Part shown: piece by piece, positions 1 to 9,278 of the stretch | Layout of the letters: each line of letters starts with the position of its first letter | Position numbering within the stretch: the first letter of the stretch is position 1 | Origin: an uncultured Fibrobacter sp. | GTDB taxonomy: Bacteria > Fibrobacterota > Fibrobacteria > Fibrobacterales > Fibrobacteraceae | DNA length: 56,567 bases | Reading direction: 5' to 3' | Assembly: GCA_947306305.1 (NCBI GenBank) | Contig: CAMZGI010000003.1 | Coordinates: forward strand, 1-56,567 | The notes under the pieces: generated by a model | Databases searched by the model: none | Told to the model about the DNA's origin: nothing | Seen by the model: the letters and a program-made list of their open reading frames with translations, nothing else | Made by a program: the position numbers and the translations under genes

Positions 1-2
1 GC

Positions 3-317
3 GAAATCGCCCGCGACATGGCAAAGAACATCATCTTGCCGAAGGTCATCGAAGCTTATTCCAATGCGCTCAAGACAAACGAAATGGCTTTGAATCAAGG
101 TTTCCCGGGACTCGACGGTTACGCGAAATCGCTTGGCGAAGGCATGAACCGTTTGATCGCCGCTATTGACGTGATGGAAAAGTCGCTTAATGGTCTCCAC
201 GAAGGGATTGTCGATGCAATCGCCGCCCTCCGCAAGGAAGTCGATGCATTGGAAAAGCTCGTCTCCGACGAACTCTGGCCTCTGCCGAAATATCGCGAGA
301 TGCTTTTCATTTACTAA
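3..317 (+). CDS. Glutamine synthetase type III-like, C-terminal fragment (5' truncated by window edge)
   Basis: Frame is open from the window start; C-terminus ...LEKLVSDELWPLPKYREMLFIY resembles GSIII C-termini. Confidence 0.75.
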   Translation, partial: EIARDMAKNIILPKVIEAYSNALKTNEMALNQGFPGLDGYAKSLGEGMNRLIAAIDVMEKSLNGLHEGIVDAIAALRKEVDALEKLVSDELWPLPKYREMLFIY

Positions 318-410
318 TGAAAAGCGTCGGTCGTGCGTCGAAGGTGCACGACCTCAATGCGCATTTATATATTAGTAAACAGTGGTTAGGGTGGCGGGCG
401 AGGCATGCTT

Positions 411-440
411 CGTCATCCTCGACCCGATCAAGAATCTATG
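411..440. repeat. Degenerate copy of CGTCATCCTCGACC-type dispersed repeat
   Basis: cgtcatcctcgacccgatcaagaatctatg; nearly the same as 9279-9308 and related to 3639-3704. Confidence 0.6.
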
Positions 441-467
441 TGCCGCATTTGATGCGGCATTTTTTTT
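441..467 (+). terminator. Rho-independent terminator
   Basis: TGCCGCAT-ttg-ATGCGGCA stem followed by a T-run (tttttttt). Confidence 0.8.
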
Positions 468-509
468 ACCTTTACATTAATTACGAGTATTTTTTTGTTG
501 GAATGAACC

Positions 510-3500
510 ATGAAAAGTTTCATCAATTTATTTTTCGCATTACTCCTTGCAACGAGTGCCATTTCTTTTGCGGACCAATACCGCGAAGTCCCGAAAAAAG
601 TGGGCGGCTGCTACCAAATTTCTACAGCGCAGGAGATGAATGGCTTTATCGGCATTGTCAATGGCAATTTTATAAAACAAGATACGCTCAACGAATTTGG
701 GTGGTATGACTTTGTAAAAGACTCTACGGCTTGCGGTGTACTGACTGCTGATATTAAGCTTGTGGCCGGAGAAGATGGATGGGAACCGTTTAAAGTCTTT
801 TCGGGAACTTTTGATGGAAACGGACACACGATTTCTAATTTGGGAGTCGGTGGCGGCTCGTACTTTTTTGATACGCTTGTTAAATACTCGAAAGACAATC
901 CGCTGGTTGTCAAGAATGTGCGTTGGGCGGATGCCTTTGCTAAGGTGAGCTCTGCACTGGTTGGTGAGACTAATGGCGATGTTGTTCTTGATCATATTTA
1001 TAATGAAATCAATTGTGGTTTTGTTCTTGGTCAATCAGGGCATTTGACTATTTCTAATTCATACAATACGGGACGTATTTCTAAAAGTGGGGGCGTTTTT
1101 GTTGGAAAATCTCTAGGGGTAGTTTCTTTAAAGAACATCTATAACGTGGGTAGCGGAGCCACTTTGGTTGGCTATGCGCGTGATACCGTATCTGTTGTGA
1201 ATGGGTTCTCGATTGGGGACGGAATGAAGAGCACGATTGTATCTCGTTATGACTATCAGGGCAGTTATTCTACGATTGAATGGGAAAACTACTATTATTT
1301 AGATACGGCTAGCGGAAGCAATGGTGGCGATTATGGGGAACAATTTGCCGATGGGTCTATTGCTTTGAAGTTACGTTATATGAATGACGATGGTGCTATC
1401 TGGGGCCAAAATGTAGGCGTAGATTCCGTTCCGAATTTTAGCGGTAAAATTACGGGAGACCACAGTTCCACGACGAAAGTGTCTAAAATAACAGTTGTGT
1501 CTTTTAATGGTGACACGACCTCGTACCCCAAGTATTACGTCGAAGGCGAGCCAAGACCTTTTGGGTATGTGCCATCGCAAAGAGATGGGTATGTTTTTAG
1601 CGGCTGGTTCTATAATCCAAGAGGAGCGGGAGCTGCAATCAAAACGATATCAGATCGAGCTACCGGCGATTTGACGATTTATGGAAAATGGTGGAAGATT
1701 CCCAAGCCTAAGGGAGATTGCTATGAAATTGCTTCGATGGACGACCTGTTTGGCTTTGCCGCCATCGTGAACGGTGCTCCCGGTGTGAAAAAGGATTCTC
1801 TGGCTTGCGGAAAGCTCGTCGCCGACATCAAGTACGAAAGAAAAGAAGAAGACGTTTATGACGATGGACTGTACAATAATGGATTGTGGTGGCTTCCTAT
1901 CCAGAATTTTGCCGGAAGCTTTAATGGAAATGGGTTCACCGTTAGTGGACTTTATTCGGTGAACAGTGAGTTTTATGAAGTCAAATCGGAACCTGTAGGC
2001 TTGTTCGGTTCCATTTCAGGAGGCAGTGACGAAAAGCCTGTTGTCATCAAGAACTTGAAAATTCGGGATAGTTATTTTTACGCAAGCTGGAGTGGCGCTC
2101 CCATTGTTGGTCGAGTAAATGAAGGAGCTAGGGTTGTAATAGACAGTATCGTTGTGGATATGCCGCATTATGGCGCTCATGATGTCGGGGGTATTGTTGG
2201 CCTTATTAACGGGAATTCAAAGGTGACTTTGAGCAATTCCAGCAAAATAGGCGAGACCGTTGGCGAATACTTTGTTGGCGGGCTTGTAGGATGCATGTTA
2301 GGGGAGCAGCAGGTGACCATTGCCAATAGTTTTGTCGATGGCGAAGTCACGGCGAGAAACAATGCGGTGGGTTCCATTGTCGGTTCTGCAAATAAAGCCG
2401 ATATTTTGATAAGCACGGTCTATGCTAAAGGGAACGTTAATGGCTATAGCTATATGGGAGGCTTTGTCGGTAGCAATACCAAGCGTATCCGTATAGAGAA
2501 TTCCTACCATGTTGGGGATATTGTAACGGGTCAGAGTTGCCCGATTGGCGCCGGCGCTTTTGAAGGTGTCGTGATAGGCGGCTTTGCAGGAACTGCTACT
2601 GTGTTGTCGGTAGTCAATTCTTACCAGTTGGGGACTATCCGTAACGAATGTTATCCGAATAGGATTGGTGCACTGGCTGGTTATGTTAAGCCCGAAAACG
2701 TGCATACTGATAACGTATTTTTCCCGACTACGTTGGCTCCGGCGGATTCTGCGAAAGGCGTTGCCGAGGAAAAGTTTGCAAATGGCTTTGTCGCCTATGC
2801 CTTGCATCGTTACGATAACGGAAAAATCAATGGCTCGATTTGGGGGCAGGAAGTCGGCGTGGATCCGTATCCCGTGTTTAAGTCTAAATTAGAAGGTGCC
2901 AAGATTGATAATAAAATATCAAAGTTGGTTTTGCATACATACGAAGGTGACTCGCTGAAGTATGCCAATTCTTACATGGAAGGCGTAGAAACGCAGCTCC
3001 CCATACCGTATCACGAGGGCCACTATTTCCATGGATGGTTTACGAATCCAGAATTTACGGGAGATTCTATAGGCGTTATTCCCTCGACCGCGAAAGGCGA
3101 GTTGCATTACTACGCTAATTTCGAAATAAAGAGATTCTATATCGGCGTTAATATTCATTCTCCAAAAGAGTGCGAGAGTAAAGTTGAAGGTGTTGGATAT
3201 CATGATTACGGATCTAAAGTCGTGCTGAAACCTGTAACCAGTGAATGGTGCGAGTTGAACGATTCGCGTACGACATTCACCAATGGTGTAGAAGTCATTG
3301 ACAAGGTGACGGAATCCGATACTCTGGATGCCTACTTTGTTTATAAACTCTATAACATTACATGTTATAACGATACTACTGTATATAGTCGTTTGGAATA
3401 TACTTATGTATCTGGGAAAAAACTTGTTAATTATGTATGGGGAGGAAATTGCCGAGATTTTCTGGGGTGGTATGACAATGAAAAATTTGAGGGCGAACCG

Positions 3501-4043
3501 TATGATTCTGTTCCAAACGGTTCTATGGGCGACAAGAAATTCTGGGCCAAGTTTGGATTGAAAGACAGTGAGGAGTGTAAGGTATCGTCTAGCTCTGTCG
3601 CAAAATCTAGCAGCAGTGCCGCGAAATCCAGTAGTAGCCGTCATTCCGGGCTCGACCCGGAATCTAGCAGCGGTAGAGATGGCGGATCATCGTCCGCCAT
3701 GACGAAGTCCTCATCATCTACCGCAAAATCTAGCAGCAGTGCTGTGAAATCCTCGTCATCCACCGCAAAGTCCAGCAGCAGTGCCGCGAAATCGTCATCC
3801 TCCAGCAAATCGAATATCCTTGTTCAAATCGTTCACCCGAACATGAAGATAAACGTCTTGGGAAGAAGTATCCAAATTGAAGGTGCTGTTGTCGGGATTC
3901 CGTTTGCTGTCCTTGACATGCAAGGACGAGTGCTTCAATTAGGATATATCCAAACGGAGCATTTGAATTTGACTGTCGCCCGAGCCGGAACGTACTTGGT
4001 CAAAATCGGTAGCGTTAAACAGCTTGTGCGGGTAGGGAATTAA
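510..4043 (+). CDS. Secreted surface protein with GLUG-like repeats, InlB B/Listeria-Bacteroides repeats, Ser-rich linker and a C-terminal sorting-like domain
   Basis: Signal peptide MKSFINLFFALLLATSAISFA; repeated GG(F/L)VGxxxG segments; GHYFHGWFTNPEFTG and YVFSGWFYNP B-repeat motifs; (K/A)SSSS linker; C-terminus GTYLVKIGSVKQLVRV. Confidence 0.75.
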   Translation: MKSFINLFFALLLATSAISFADQYREVPKKVGGCYQISTAQEMNGFIGIVNGNFIKQDTLNEFGWYDFVKDSTACGVLTADIKLVAGEDGWEPFKVFSGTFDGNGHTISNLGVGGGSYFFDTLVKYSKDNPLVVKNVRWADAFAKVSSALVGETNGDVVLDHIYNEINCGFVLGQSGHLTISNSYNTGRISKSGGVFVGKSLGVVSLKNIYNVGSGATLVGYARDTVSVVNGFSIGDGMKSTIVSRYDYQGSYSTIEWENYYYLDTASGSNGGDYGEQFADGSIALKLRYMNDDGAIWGQNVGVDSVPNFSGKITGDHSSTTKVSKITVVSFNGDTTSYPKYYVEGEPRPFGYVPSQRDGYVFSGWFYNPRGAGAAIKTISDRATGDLTIYGKWWKIPKPKGDCYEIASMDDLFGFAAIVNGAPGVKKDSLACGKLVADIKYERKEEDVYDDGLYNNGLWWLPIQNFAGSFNGNGFTVSGLYSVNSEFYEVKSEPVGLFGSISGGSDEKPVVIKNLKIRDSYFYASWSGAPIVGRVNEGARVVIDSIVVDMPHYGAHDVGGIVGLINGNSKVTLSNSSKIGETVGEYFVGGLVGCMLGEQQVTIANSFVDGEVTARNNAVGSIVGSANKADILISTVYAKGNVNGYSYMGGFVGSNTKRIRIENSYHVGDIVTGQSCPIGAGAFEGVVIGGFAGTATVLSVVNSYQLGTIRNECYPNRIGALAGYVKPENVHTDNVFFPTTLAPADSAKGVAEEKFANGFVAYALHRYDNGKINGSIWGQEVGVDPYPVFKSKLEGAKIDNKISKLVLHTYEGDSLKYANSYMEGVETQLPIPYHEGHYFHGWFTNPEFTGDSIGVIPSTAKGELHYYANFEIKRFYIGVNIHSPKECESKVEGVGYHDYGSKVVLKPVTSEWCELNDSRTTFTNGVEVIDKVTESDTLDAYFVYKLYNITCYNDTTVYSRLEYTYVSGKKLVNYVWGGNCRDFLGWYDNEKFEGEPYDSVPNGSMGDKKFWAKFGLKDSEECKVSSSSVAKSSSSAAKSSSSRHSGLDPESSSGRDGGSSSAMTKSSSSTAKSSSSAVKSSSSTAKSSSSAAKSSSSSKSNILVQIVHPNMKINVLGRSIQIEGAVVGIPFAVLDMQGRVLQLGYIQTEHLNLTVARAGTYLVKIGSVKQLVRVGN
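3639..3704. repeat. 66-bp palindromic dispersed element (HSGLDPES type) in frame in the Ser-rich linker
   Basis: Ends CGTCAT...ATGACG; hairpin 1 ATTCCGGG-ctcga-CCCGGAAT; hairpin 2 GGCGGA-tcatcg-TCCGCC; translates to RHSGLDPESSSGRDGGSSSAMT within SSSS repeats. Confidence 0.8.
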
Positions 4044-4049
4044 AATTAA

Positions 4050-4075
4050 GAGGGTTCACGATGCCGTGAACCCTC
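4050..4075. terminator. Perfect 11-bp hairpin between convergent genes
   Basis: GAGGGTTCACG-atgc-CGTGAACCCTC; no clear T-run. Confidence 0.5.
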
Positions 4076-4103
4076 GAATGCAAGGATAATATTTCTTGAA
4101 CGG

Positions 4104-5207
4104 TTAAGGAATTCTCACGAACCTTGTGTTTGCGAGAATCAGCTCCAGCAAAATGAGGAGTGCGCCGATAAGCAGCCACGGGTAGAATTTTTCGGCGTAG
4201 CGTGCATAAGCGATGGTTTCGATTTCGGTCTTTTCGAGTTCGTCGATTTCGGAGTAAATCTTTTCGAGCTCGGCTTTGTTCTCGGCACGGTAGAAACGTC
4301 CTCCGGTCTTTGCAGCGACGGATTTCAGCATGCTTTCGTCAATGCCTTCTTCGGGTTCGATTTCGCGTTCGCCCCACGAGATTTCACCTGTCCACGGGTT
4401 CTGCTGGAATGCAAGAATCTTGCCATTCTTTTTGCCCACGCCGACGGTGTAAACTTTGACTCCTAAAGACTTGGCGACTTCGGCTGCTCGCATCGGCGGA
4501 ACGACGCTTGCATTGTCGCGACCATCGGTCAAAAGAATCACCACGCGAGATTTGGCGTCCGACATCTTGAGGCGGGCGAGGGCGTTCATAAGTCCATCGC
4601 CAATGGCGGTTCTGTTGTTCACGAGCGTATCGCGAGCAAGGTCGTCGCTCGCTTTGAGAATTTCGAGCAGCGAGCCGTAATCAAGGGTGAGCGGGCACTG
4701 CGTAAACGAACGCGAACCAAATGCCGAAAGCCCGATGCGGTCGCTGTGGCGTTTTTGGATAAATTCGGCAATCACGTCTTGAGCGTATCCGAGGCGGCTG
4801 TATTTCCAGTATTCGCCTTTCTTTAAAATGCGTTCGGCATTCATCACGCCAAGCTTCGCTTGTTCTGCGCGTGTAAGCATGTCGAGCGTTCCCATAGACC
4901 CAGAGACGTCGAGCGCAAGCATAATATCCACACCGTCTGTCGAGGTGTATTCGACTTCCATCGCGTTCTGCGGACGGGCGAGCGCAATCACAAAGCAAAC
5001 AAGAGCTGCAAGACGCAATGCCGGGACAATGTGCCTAAATTTAACGCGGCGGCTCGGCACCGCCTTTTTTGCAAGGGCGAGCGCAGGGAATTTAATTGTG
5101 CTTTTACGACGCTGCTGACGGTAAACGTAAAGCGCAATCAACAGCGGGACGAACAACAACAGCCAAAAGGCTTCGGGATTTTGAAAATGAAGGGTTCCAA
5201 TATCCAT
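4104..5207 (-). CDS. BatA-like vWA-domain inner membrane protein
   Basis: N-terminal TM helices, LARPQ, DxSxS MIDAS (DVSGSM), LLTDGRDNA, C-terminal TM. Start taken as MDIGTLHF (5207) rather than the longest ORF (5246). Confidence 0.85.
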   Translation of the reverse strand: MDIGTLHFQNPEAFWLLLFVPLLIALYVYRQQRRKSTIKFPALALAKKAVPSRRVKFRHIVPALRLAALVCFVIALARPQNAMEVEYTSTDGVDIMLALDVSGSMGTLDMLTRAEQAKLGVMNAERILKKGEYWKYSRLGYAQDVIAEFIQKRHSDRIGLSAFGSRSFTQCPLTLDYGSLLEILKASDDLARDTLVNNRTAIGDGLMNALARLKMSDAKSRVVILLTDGRDNASVVPPMRAAEVAKSLGVKVYTVGVGKKNGKILAFQQNPWTGEISWGEREIEPEEGIDESMLKSVAAKTGGRFYRAENKAELEKIYSEIDELEKTEIETIAYARYAEKFYPWLLIGALLILLELILANTRFVRIP

Positions 5208-5344
5208 TTCAGCTCCAAAATAACGAAAAACGATAATTACACGCAAGAATATACAAATTGGCGGTCGCGAAAAATCAGCATGTCCATCAAGAAAAACGCT
5301 TTTTTAATTTTGAAGTCCCCAAAAACCCAAAATAACGGGAATGT

Positions 5345-5382
5345 GGCATATAAAAACAGGCGGAAGGGGCGATTTATATGCC
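5345..5382. repeat. Palindromic unit 1 (GGCATATAAA...TTTATATGCC)
   Basis: 10-bp perfect inverted repeat; same architecture as 5420-5455 and 5515-5551. Confidence 0.75.
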
Positions 5383-5419
5383 TTTTCAATACAAATTATT
5401 CGCTTTAAATAAAGATTGA

Positions 5420-5455
5420 GCATATAAAAACGGGAATTTTACGACTTTTATATGT
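5420..5455. repeat. Palindromic unit 2 (CATATAAAA...TTTTATATG)
   Basis: 9-bp perfect inverted repeat related to units 1 and 3. Confidence 0.7.
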
Positions 5456-5514
5456 TTGAAAAGGCTTTGAAAGAATGTTTTGTGCTGATATTTTGTCTGC
5501 ATTTTTGCGTGAAA

Positions 5515-5551
5515 GGCATATAAAAGAGCAAAAAAAGGAATTTTATATGCC
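5515..5551. repeat. Palindromic unit 3 (GGCATATAAAA...TTTTATATGCC)
   Basis: 11-bp perfect inverted repeat. Confidence 0.75.
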
Positions 5552-5569
5552 TGCCTGCGTTTTTAGCGC

Positions 5570-5893
5570 CTATAAAATGAGCAAAAGCCCATCTACGCCG
5601 AGCACCGTGAGGCACGAAACGACGGCGACGGTCACGAGCCCGCCTCCAAGGAGCGAGGCAATCACGGCTGACGCAAGCGCGCTAATGCCTGTAATGCGGC
5701 TGTCTGTCGCAAAGAAAATTGCAGGAACAGTCATCGCGCTCAGCACGGTATAAGGCACGTACGCGAGGAACGAACTCCAAAAGACGCTTTTGAGCTTTTT
5801 ACGCAGCAAGATGAATGGTACTGCACGCAAAAAGAGTGTCACGCCAGCCATGACGAGCAAATAAATCGCGTAGGTCTGCAAATCGATGTTCAC
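5570..5893 (-). CDS. azlD: AzlD family branched-chain amino acid transport protein
   Basis: 107-aa hydrophobic protein with RAVPFILLRKKL and PYTVLSAM; overlaps the azlC-like gene by 4 nt. Confidence 0.8.
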   Translation of the reverse strand: MNIDLQTYAIYLLVMAGVTLFLRAVPFILLRKKLKSVFWSSFLAYVPYTVLSAMTVPAIFFATDSRITGISALASAVIASLLGGGLVTVAVVSCLTVLGVDGLLLIL

Positions 5894-6600
5894 TTTGTCG
5901 CTCCTTCATCGTTTTCGGGCTTCATAGGGAACAATGCCGCCGCTGCAAGAGATGCTACCAATGCGCAAATGATAATCGCAAAGCCTACAGAAACGCAGCT
6001 CAGCGCAGGGACGAATTTGAACGCGCAACTGAGAGCGACCGCAATCGTGACGGCGAAAATTGTCGGCTTGTGCACCTTCATCTGCGGAACGACAATCGCG
6101 ACGAACATGCCGTAAAGAGCAACGCCAAGGGCGTTCGTTACTATCGCGGGGAGGATTTCACCACAAATGGCGCCAACCGCCGTTCCTGACGACCAGCCAA
6201 TGTAGGGGAGCGTCATCAAGCCAAGGAAGTAAATCGGGGTCACGCTTTTTTTCGACATTGCAACAGCAAAAATTTCGTCGGTAATGCCTGTAGCCAAAAG
6301 CAGGCGTTTGGTCGTCCCGAAATCTGGCGACACCTTCTGTGACAAAGAAATCGCCATCAGCGAATAGCGGAGGTTGATAAAGAACGTCGCGAGAGCCATC
6401 TCTATAAAAGTTCCAGCCGCATCCGTCATAATTTGGAGCCCGGCAAATTGCCCCGCTGACGTGAGGTTCGTCATGGAAATAAGCGTTACCAACGGCCACG
6501 AAAGCAGTTTGGCGGAGCCTGCGATCCCGAACGAAAACGAGACTGCAAAGTAGCCCAGTCCAATGGGGAGTCCGTCTTTTACACCATCTGAAAATTTCAT
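5890..6600 (-). CDS. azlC: AzlC family branched-chain amino acid permease
   Basis: GVKDGLPIGLGYFAVSFSFGI N-terminus typical of AzlC; start taken as MKFSDG at 6600. Confidence 0.85.
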   Translation of the reverse strand: MKFSDGVKDGLPIGLGYFAVSFSFGIAGSAKLLSWPLVTLISMTNLTSAGQFAGLQIMTDAAGTFIEMALATFFINLRYSLMAISLSQKVSPDFGTTKRLLLATGITDEIFAVAMSKKSVTPIYFLGLMTLPYIGWSSGTAVGAICGEILPAIVTNALGVALYGMFVAIVVPQMKVHKPTIFAVTIAVALSCAFKFVPALSCVSVGFAIIICALVASLAAAALFPMKPENDEGATK

Positions 6601-6732
6601 GGGCACAAAGATAGAAAAAATAACCCGTTTTGCGTATATTTTATGCGAATATTTGAATATATGCAAATTTTATAACAGGGCACCCAATGTACGTGTGTTG
6701 GATTGTGCCGCATGGTCGAGTCTGGCTTGCTA

Positions 6733-7902
6733 CTACTCTTTCGGGGCTTGCGTTTCGGGCTTGTAGCAGTTCTTCTTTGCTTCGGCGAAAATCTTGGAAA
6801 TGTTGCTCGACGAGATGTTCGAGATTTCGGCGTAGTGGATGCTGAAAGAAATCTTCCAAGAATTCATGTCGGCTTGCATGCTGTCGCGTTCGCATTCGCG
6901 GACCAGCTTTTGGCAGAACGATTCGATTTCGGAAACTTCGTCGCGTTCCATGACGATGGCGAACTGCTTGTCGCCAGTCTTCGCCAAGAACACTTTTTGT
7001 TCTCTGCATTGCCGCTTGAAGAAAGACGAAAGATCTGCAAGCACGCGGTCAGACATTTCGTAGCCGAACTTGCGGACGATGTCTTTGAAGTAATCGATTT
7101 CCATGACCAGGATGAAAAGTCGCTTGCCCGGATCTTGGTGCTGGCTGATGAATTGCAGGTAGTCGATAAGTCGCATCTTGTTGTTCACGCCGGTGAGCGG
7201 GTCGGACGTGATTCTGAACTTGAGAAGCGTCACGTAAACATGCAAAAGCGTGAGCGAGAAAATCGGGTCGATGAGCGGAATTTCGGGAATGAAATACTGG
7301 ATGATGCAGGTGATGCTCGGGACGAATGCGATGAACGAGAGGTAAAAGGCCTCTTTCCTGTTCGAGGTGTTCTTTTGCGTGATGGCGTATTGCACGCCGA
7401 TGACCATTGTCGCGATAATGTAGATGAAGTTTAGCGTGATGAGGAACGGCAAGAGTCTTCTGAACTGGAGGGCTGTCGTGTGGCTGTCGTTGGTGAATCC
7501 GTAAACGCTCACTCCGATGCAAATCAAAACTCCGATGATGCTCGGGGTCGAAAATAGCGGGAACAGGTGCTTGTAGGTGTAGATGCTTTTGCGGATGCGG
7601 AGGAAAATGAACGAGAACCAAAGTTGCGCGAGCAAAATCGACGAGATGAGGGTCAGCGCATACATGAGCGAGTAGATGACGCCGATTTTGGGGTTGCTCG
7701 AGTAGAGGGCGCTTTCGACGTGCACCGAGTAGAGCATCTTCGTAGCCGTGTTTAGCACGATGTAGATGATGGTGTCGATAATCGTAAAGCCGAGGATGCG
7801 TTCTTCCAGATGCCTAAGGACGCTTTCCCTGAATTGCAGCAACGTAATCAGCAGCACTGCAATGCAAATAATGTTGATTTCAATTAGACCAGTGTAAGAC
7901 AT
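6733..7902 (-). CDS. Multi-TM protein with degenerate GGDEF domain
   Basis: DPLTGVNNKMRLIDYL followed by the degenerate signature KTGDKQFAIV; hydrophobic N-terminal half. Confidence 0.8.
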   Translation of the reverse strand: MSYTGLIEINIICIAVLLITLLQFRESVLRHLEERILGFTIIDTIIYIVLNTATKMLYSVHVESALYSSNPKIGVIYSLMYALTLISSILLAQLWFSFIFLRIRKSIYTYKHLFPLFSTPSIIGVLICIGVSVYGFTNDSHTTALQFRRLLPFLITLNFIYIIATMVIGVQYAITQKNTSNRKEAFYLSFIAFVPSITCIIQYFIPEIPLIDPIFSLTLLHVYVTLLKFRITSDPLTGVNNKMRLIDYLQFISQHQDPGKRLFILVMEIDYFKDIVRKFGYEMSDRVLADLSSFFKRQCREQKVFLAKTGDKQFAIVMERDEVSEIESFCQKLVRECERDSMQADMNSWKISFSIHYAEISNISSSNISKIFAEAKKNCYKPETQAPKE

Positions 7903-7973
7903 TCGCTCAAAAACCCCAAGAGACAATATAGCTATTCGGAAGCTTTAAATATGAAAACTTTATGAAAACTTTT

Positions 7974-8158
7974 TGCCTTCGGCATAGTTCTGAGTTTTGA
8001 GTTGCTAGTTACTGAGGTGCCTTCGGCACAGTTTAGAGTTTTAAGTTACTAGTTACTAGAGCTGCTTCGCGGCATCTTGCCTCTTAAGTATTCTAGTAAC
8101 TAATAACTAGTATCTAGTAACTATTAACTAGTATCTAGTAACTAACTTCTAGTAACTC
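7974..8158. repeat. Heptad (TNNNAAC) array with triloop hairpins, site A
   Basis: + strand right part: TAGTAAC TAATAAC TAGTATC TAGTAAC TATTAAC TAGTATC TAGTAAC; - strand left part: TAGTAAC TAGTAAC TTAAAAC TCTAAAC TG then hairpin GTGCCGAAGGCAC; hairpins at 7974-7984, 8017-8029 and 8061-8073. Confidence 0.85.
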
Positions 8159-8217
8159 AATTTTTGTATATTCTTCTTGCCCAGTTGAAATTAAGGGCGG
8201 ATTTATCGGAGTATATA

Positions 8218-9246
8218 ATGAGATTTGCCGAACCGAACTTTTTGTGGGGGCTTTTTACTCTCCCTCTTTTTGCTCTTCTCTTTGTGTATGCGTACCATCG
8301 CCGCAAAAAATTGGCGGCGCGATTTGTGTCGCTTTCGATGTTGCCGAAGCTTTCGACGAGCGTGTCTCCGTGGCGTCGGTTGACTAAGGTGCTTTTGCTG
8401 CTTTTGGCGATTGCGTTTTTGTTTGTCGCCTTGGCTCGTCCGCAGTGGGGACGCAAGATGGAGCATATCGAACGCCGTGGGCAGGATCTGGTGCTTTTGC
8501 AGGATGTGTCGCTTTCGATGCTGGCTGAAGATGTGAAGCCGAACCGCTTGGTGCGTAGCCGCCATGAAATCTCTGCGTTCCTCGAATCGCTGACAGGCGA
8601 TCGCGTGGGTCTTGTGGCGTTTAGTGGCGAGGCTCAGGTGATGGTTCCGTTGACGCTCGATTATGGAACTGTGCAGATGGTGCTCCGCGAATTGAATCCG
8701 GGCTGGCTAATGCCGGGAACGAACCTTGAAAAAGCAATCCGCAAGGGAATGACTTTGTTCAAAACGTCGGGTGGCCCGAGCATGCATTCTGTGATGGTGC
8801 TGATGAGCGATGGCGAAGAGCTTGAAGCCGCCGCCGTGAACGCGGCGAAAGAAGCCGCCGAAATGGGCATCAAGATTTATACGATCGGCATTGGCTCTAG
8901 GGAAGGCGTGCCTATACCTATTAAAGACCGCAAGGGCGGAAGCGTGTACAAGAAGGATATGCAAGGGAACATCGTGACGACGCGCTTGGAAGAAGGAACG
9001 CTTCAAGAAATCGCGAATGTGACCGGCGCTCGGTATTTTTACGCAAGCCCGGGCGAGTTCCAGCTGCAAAAGGTCTTGACCGAGATTTCGACGCTCGAAA
9101 AGAAAGACCAGAGCAGCGACCGCATGGAAAATTACCAAGACCGCTATCAGGTTTTCCTTGGGCTTGCCGCCTTGCTGTTCCTCATCGAGGCTCTTGTTTC
9201 GGAACGCGGCCGTCGCCGCAAACAGCTCAATGGAAGATTTAGCTGA
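8218..9246 (+). CDS. BatB-like vWA-domain membrane protein
   Basis: TM helices, LARPQWG, LQDVSLSMLAEDVKPNRL MIDAS region, VLMSDGEE; start taken as MRFAEP. Confidence 0.85.
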   Translation: MRFAEPNFLWGLFTLPLFALLFVYAYHRRKKLAARFVSLSMLPKLSTSVSPWRRLTKVLLLLLAIAFLFVALARPQWGRKMEHIERRGQDLVLLQDVSLSMLAEDVKPNRLVRSRHEISAFLESLTGDRVGLVAFSGEAQVMVPLTLDYGTVQMVLRELNPGWLMPGTNLEKAIRKGMTLFKTSGGPSMHSVMVLMSDGEELEAAAVNAAKEAAEMGIKIYTIGIGSREGVPIPIKDRKGGSVYKKDMQGNIVTTRLEEGTLQEIANVTGARYFYASPGEFQLQKVLTEISTLEKKDQSSDRMENYQDRYQVFLGLAALLFLIEALVSERGRRRKQLNGRFS

Positions 9247-9278
9247 TATAGCGGTGAGCAATGAGCTGCGAGTCACTG

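Noticed and set aside
3585-3810. Ser-codon tandem region as a separate mobile or repeat locus
   Set aside because: It is the coding sequence of a poly-Ser linker, common in this kind of secreted protein; only the 66-bp palindromic insert is unusual.
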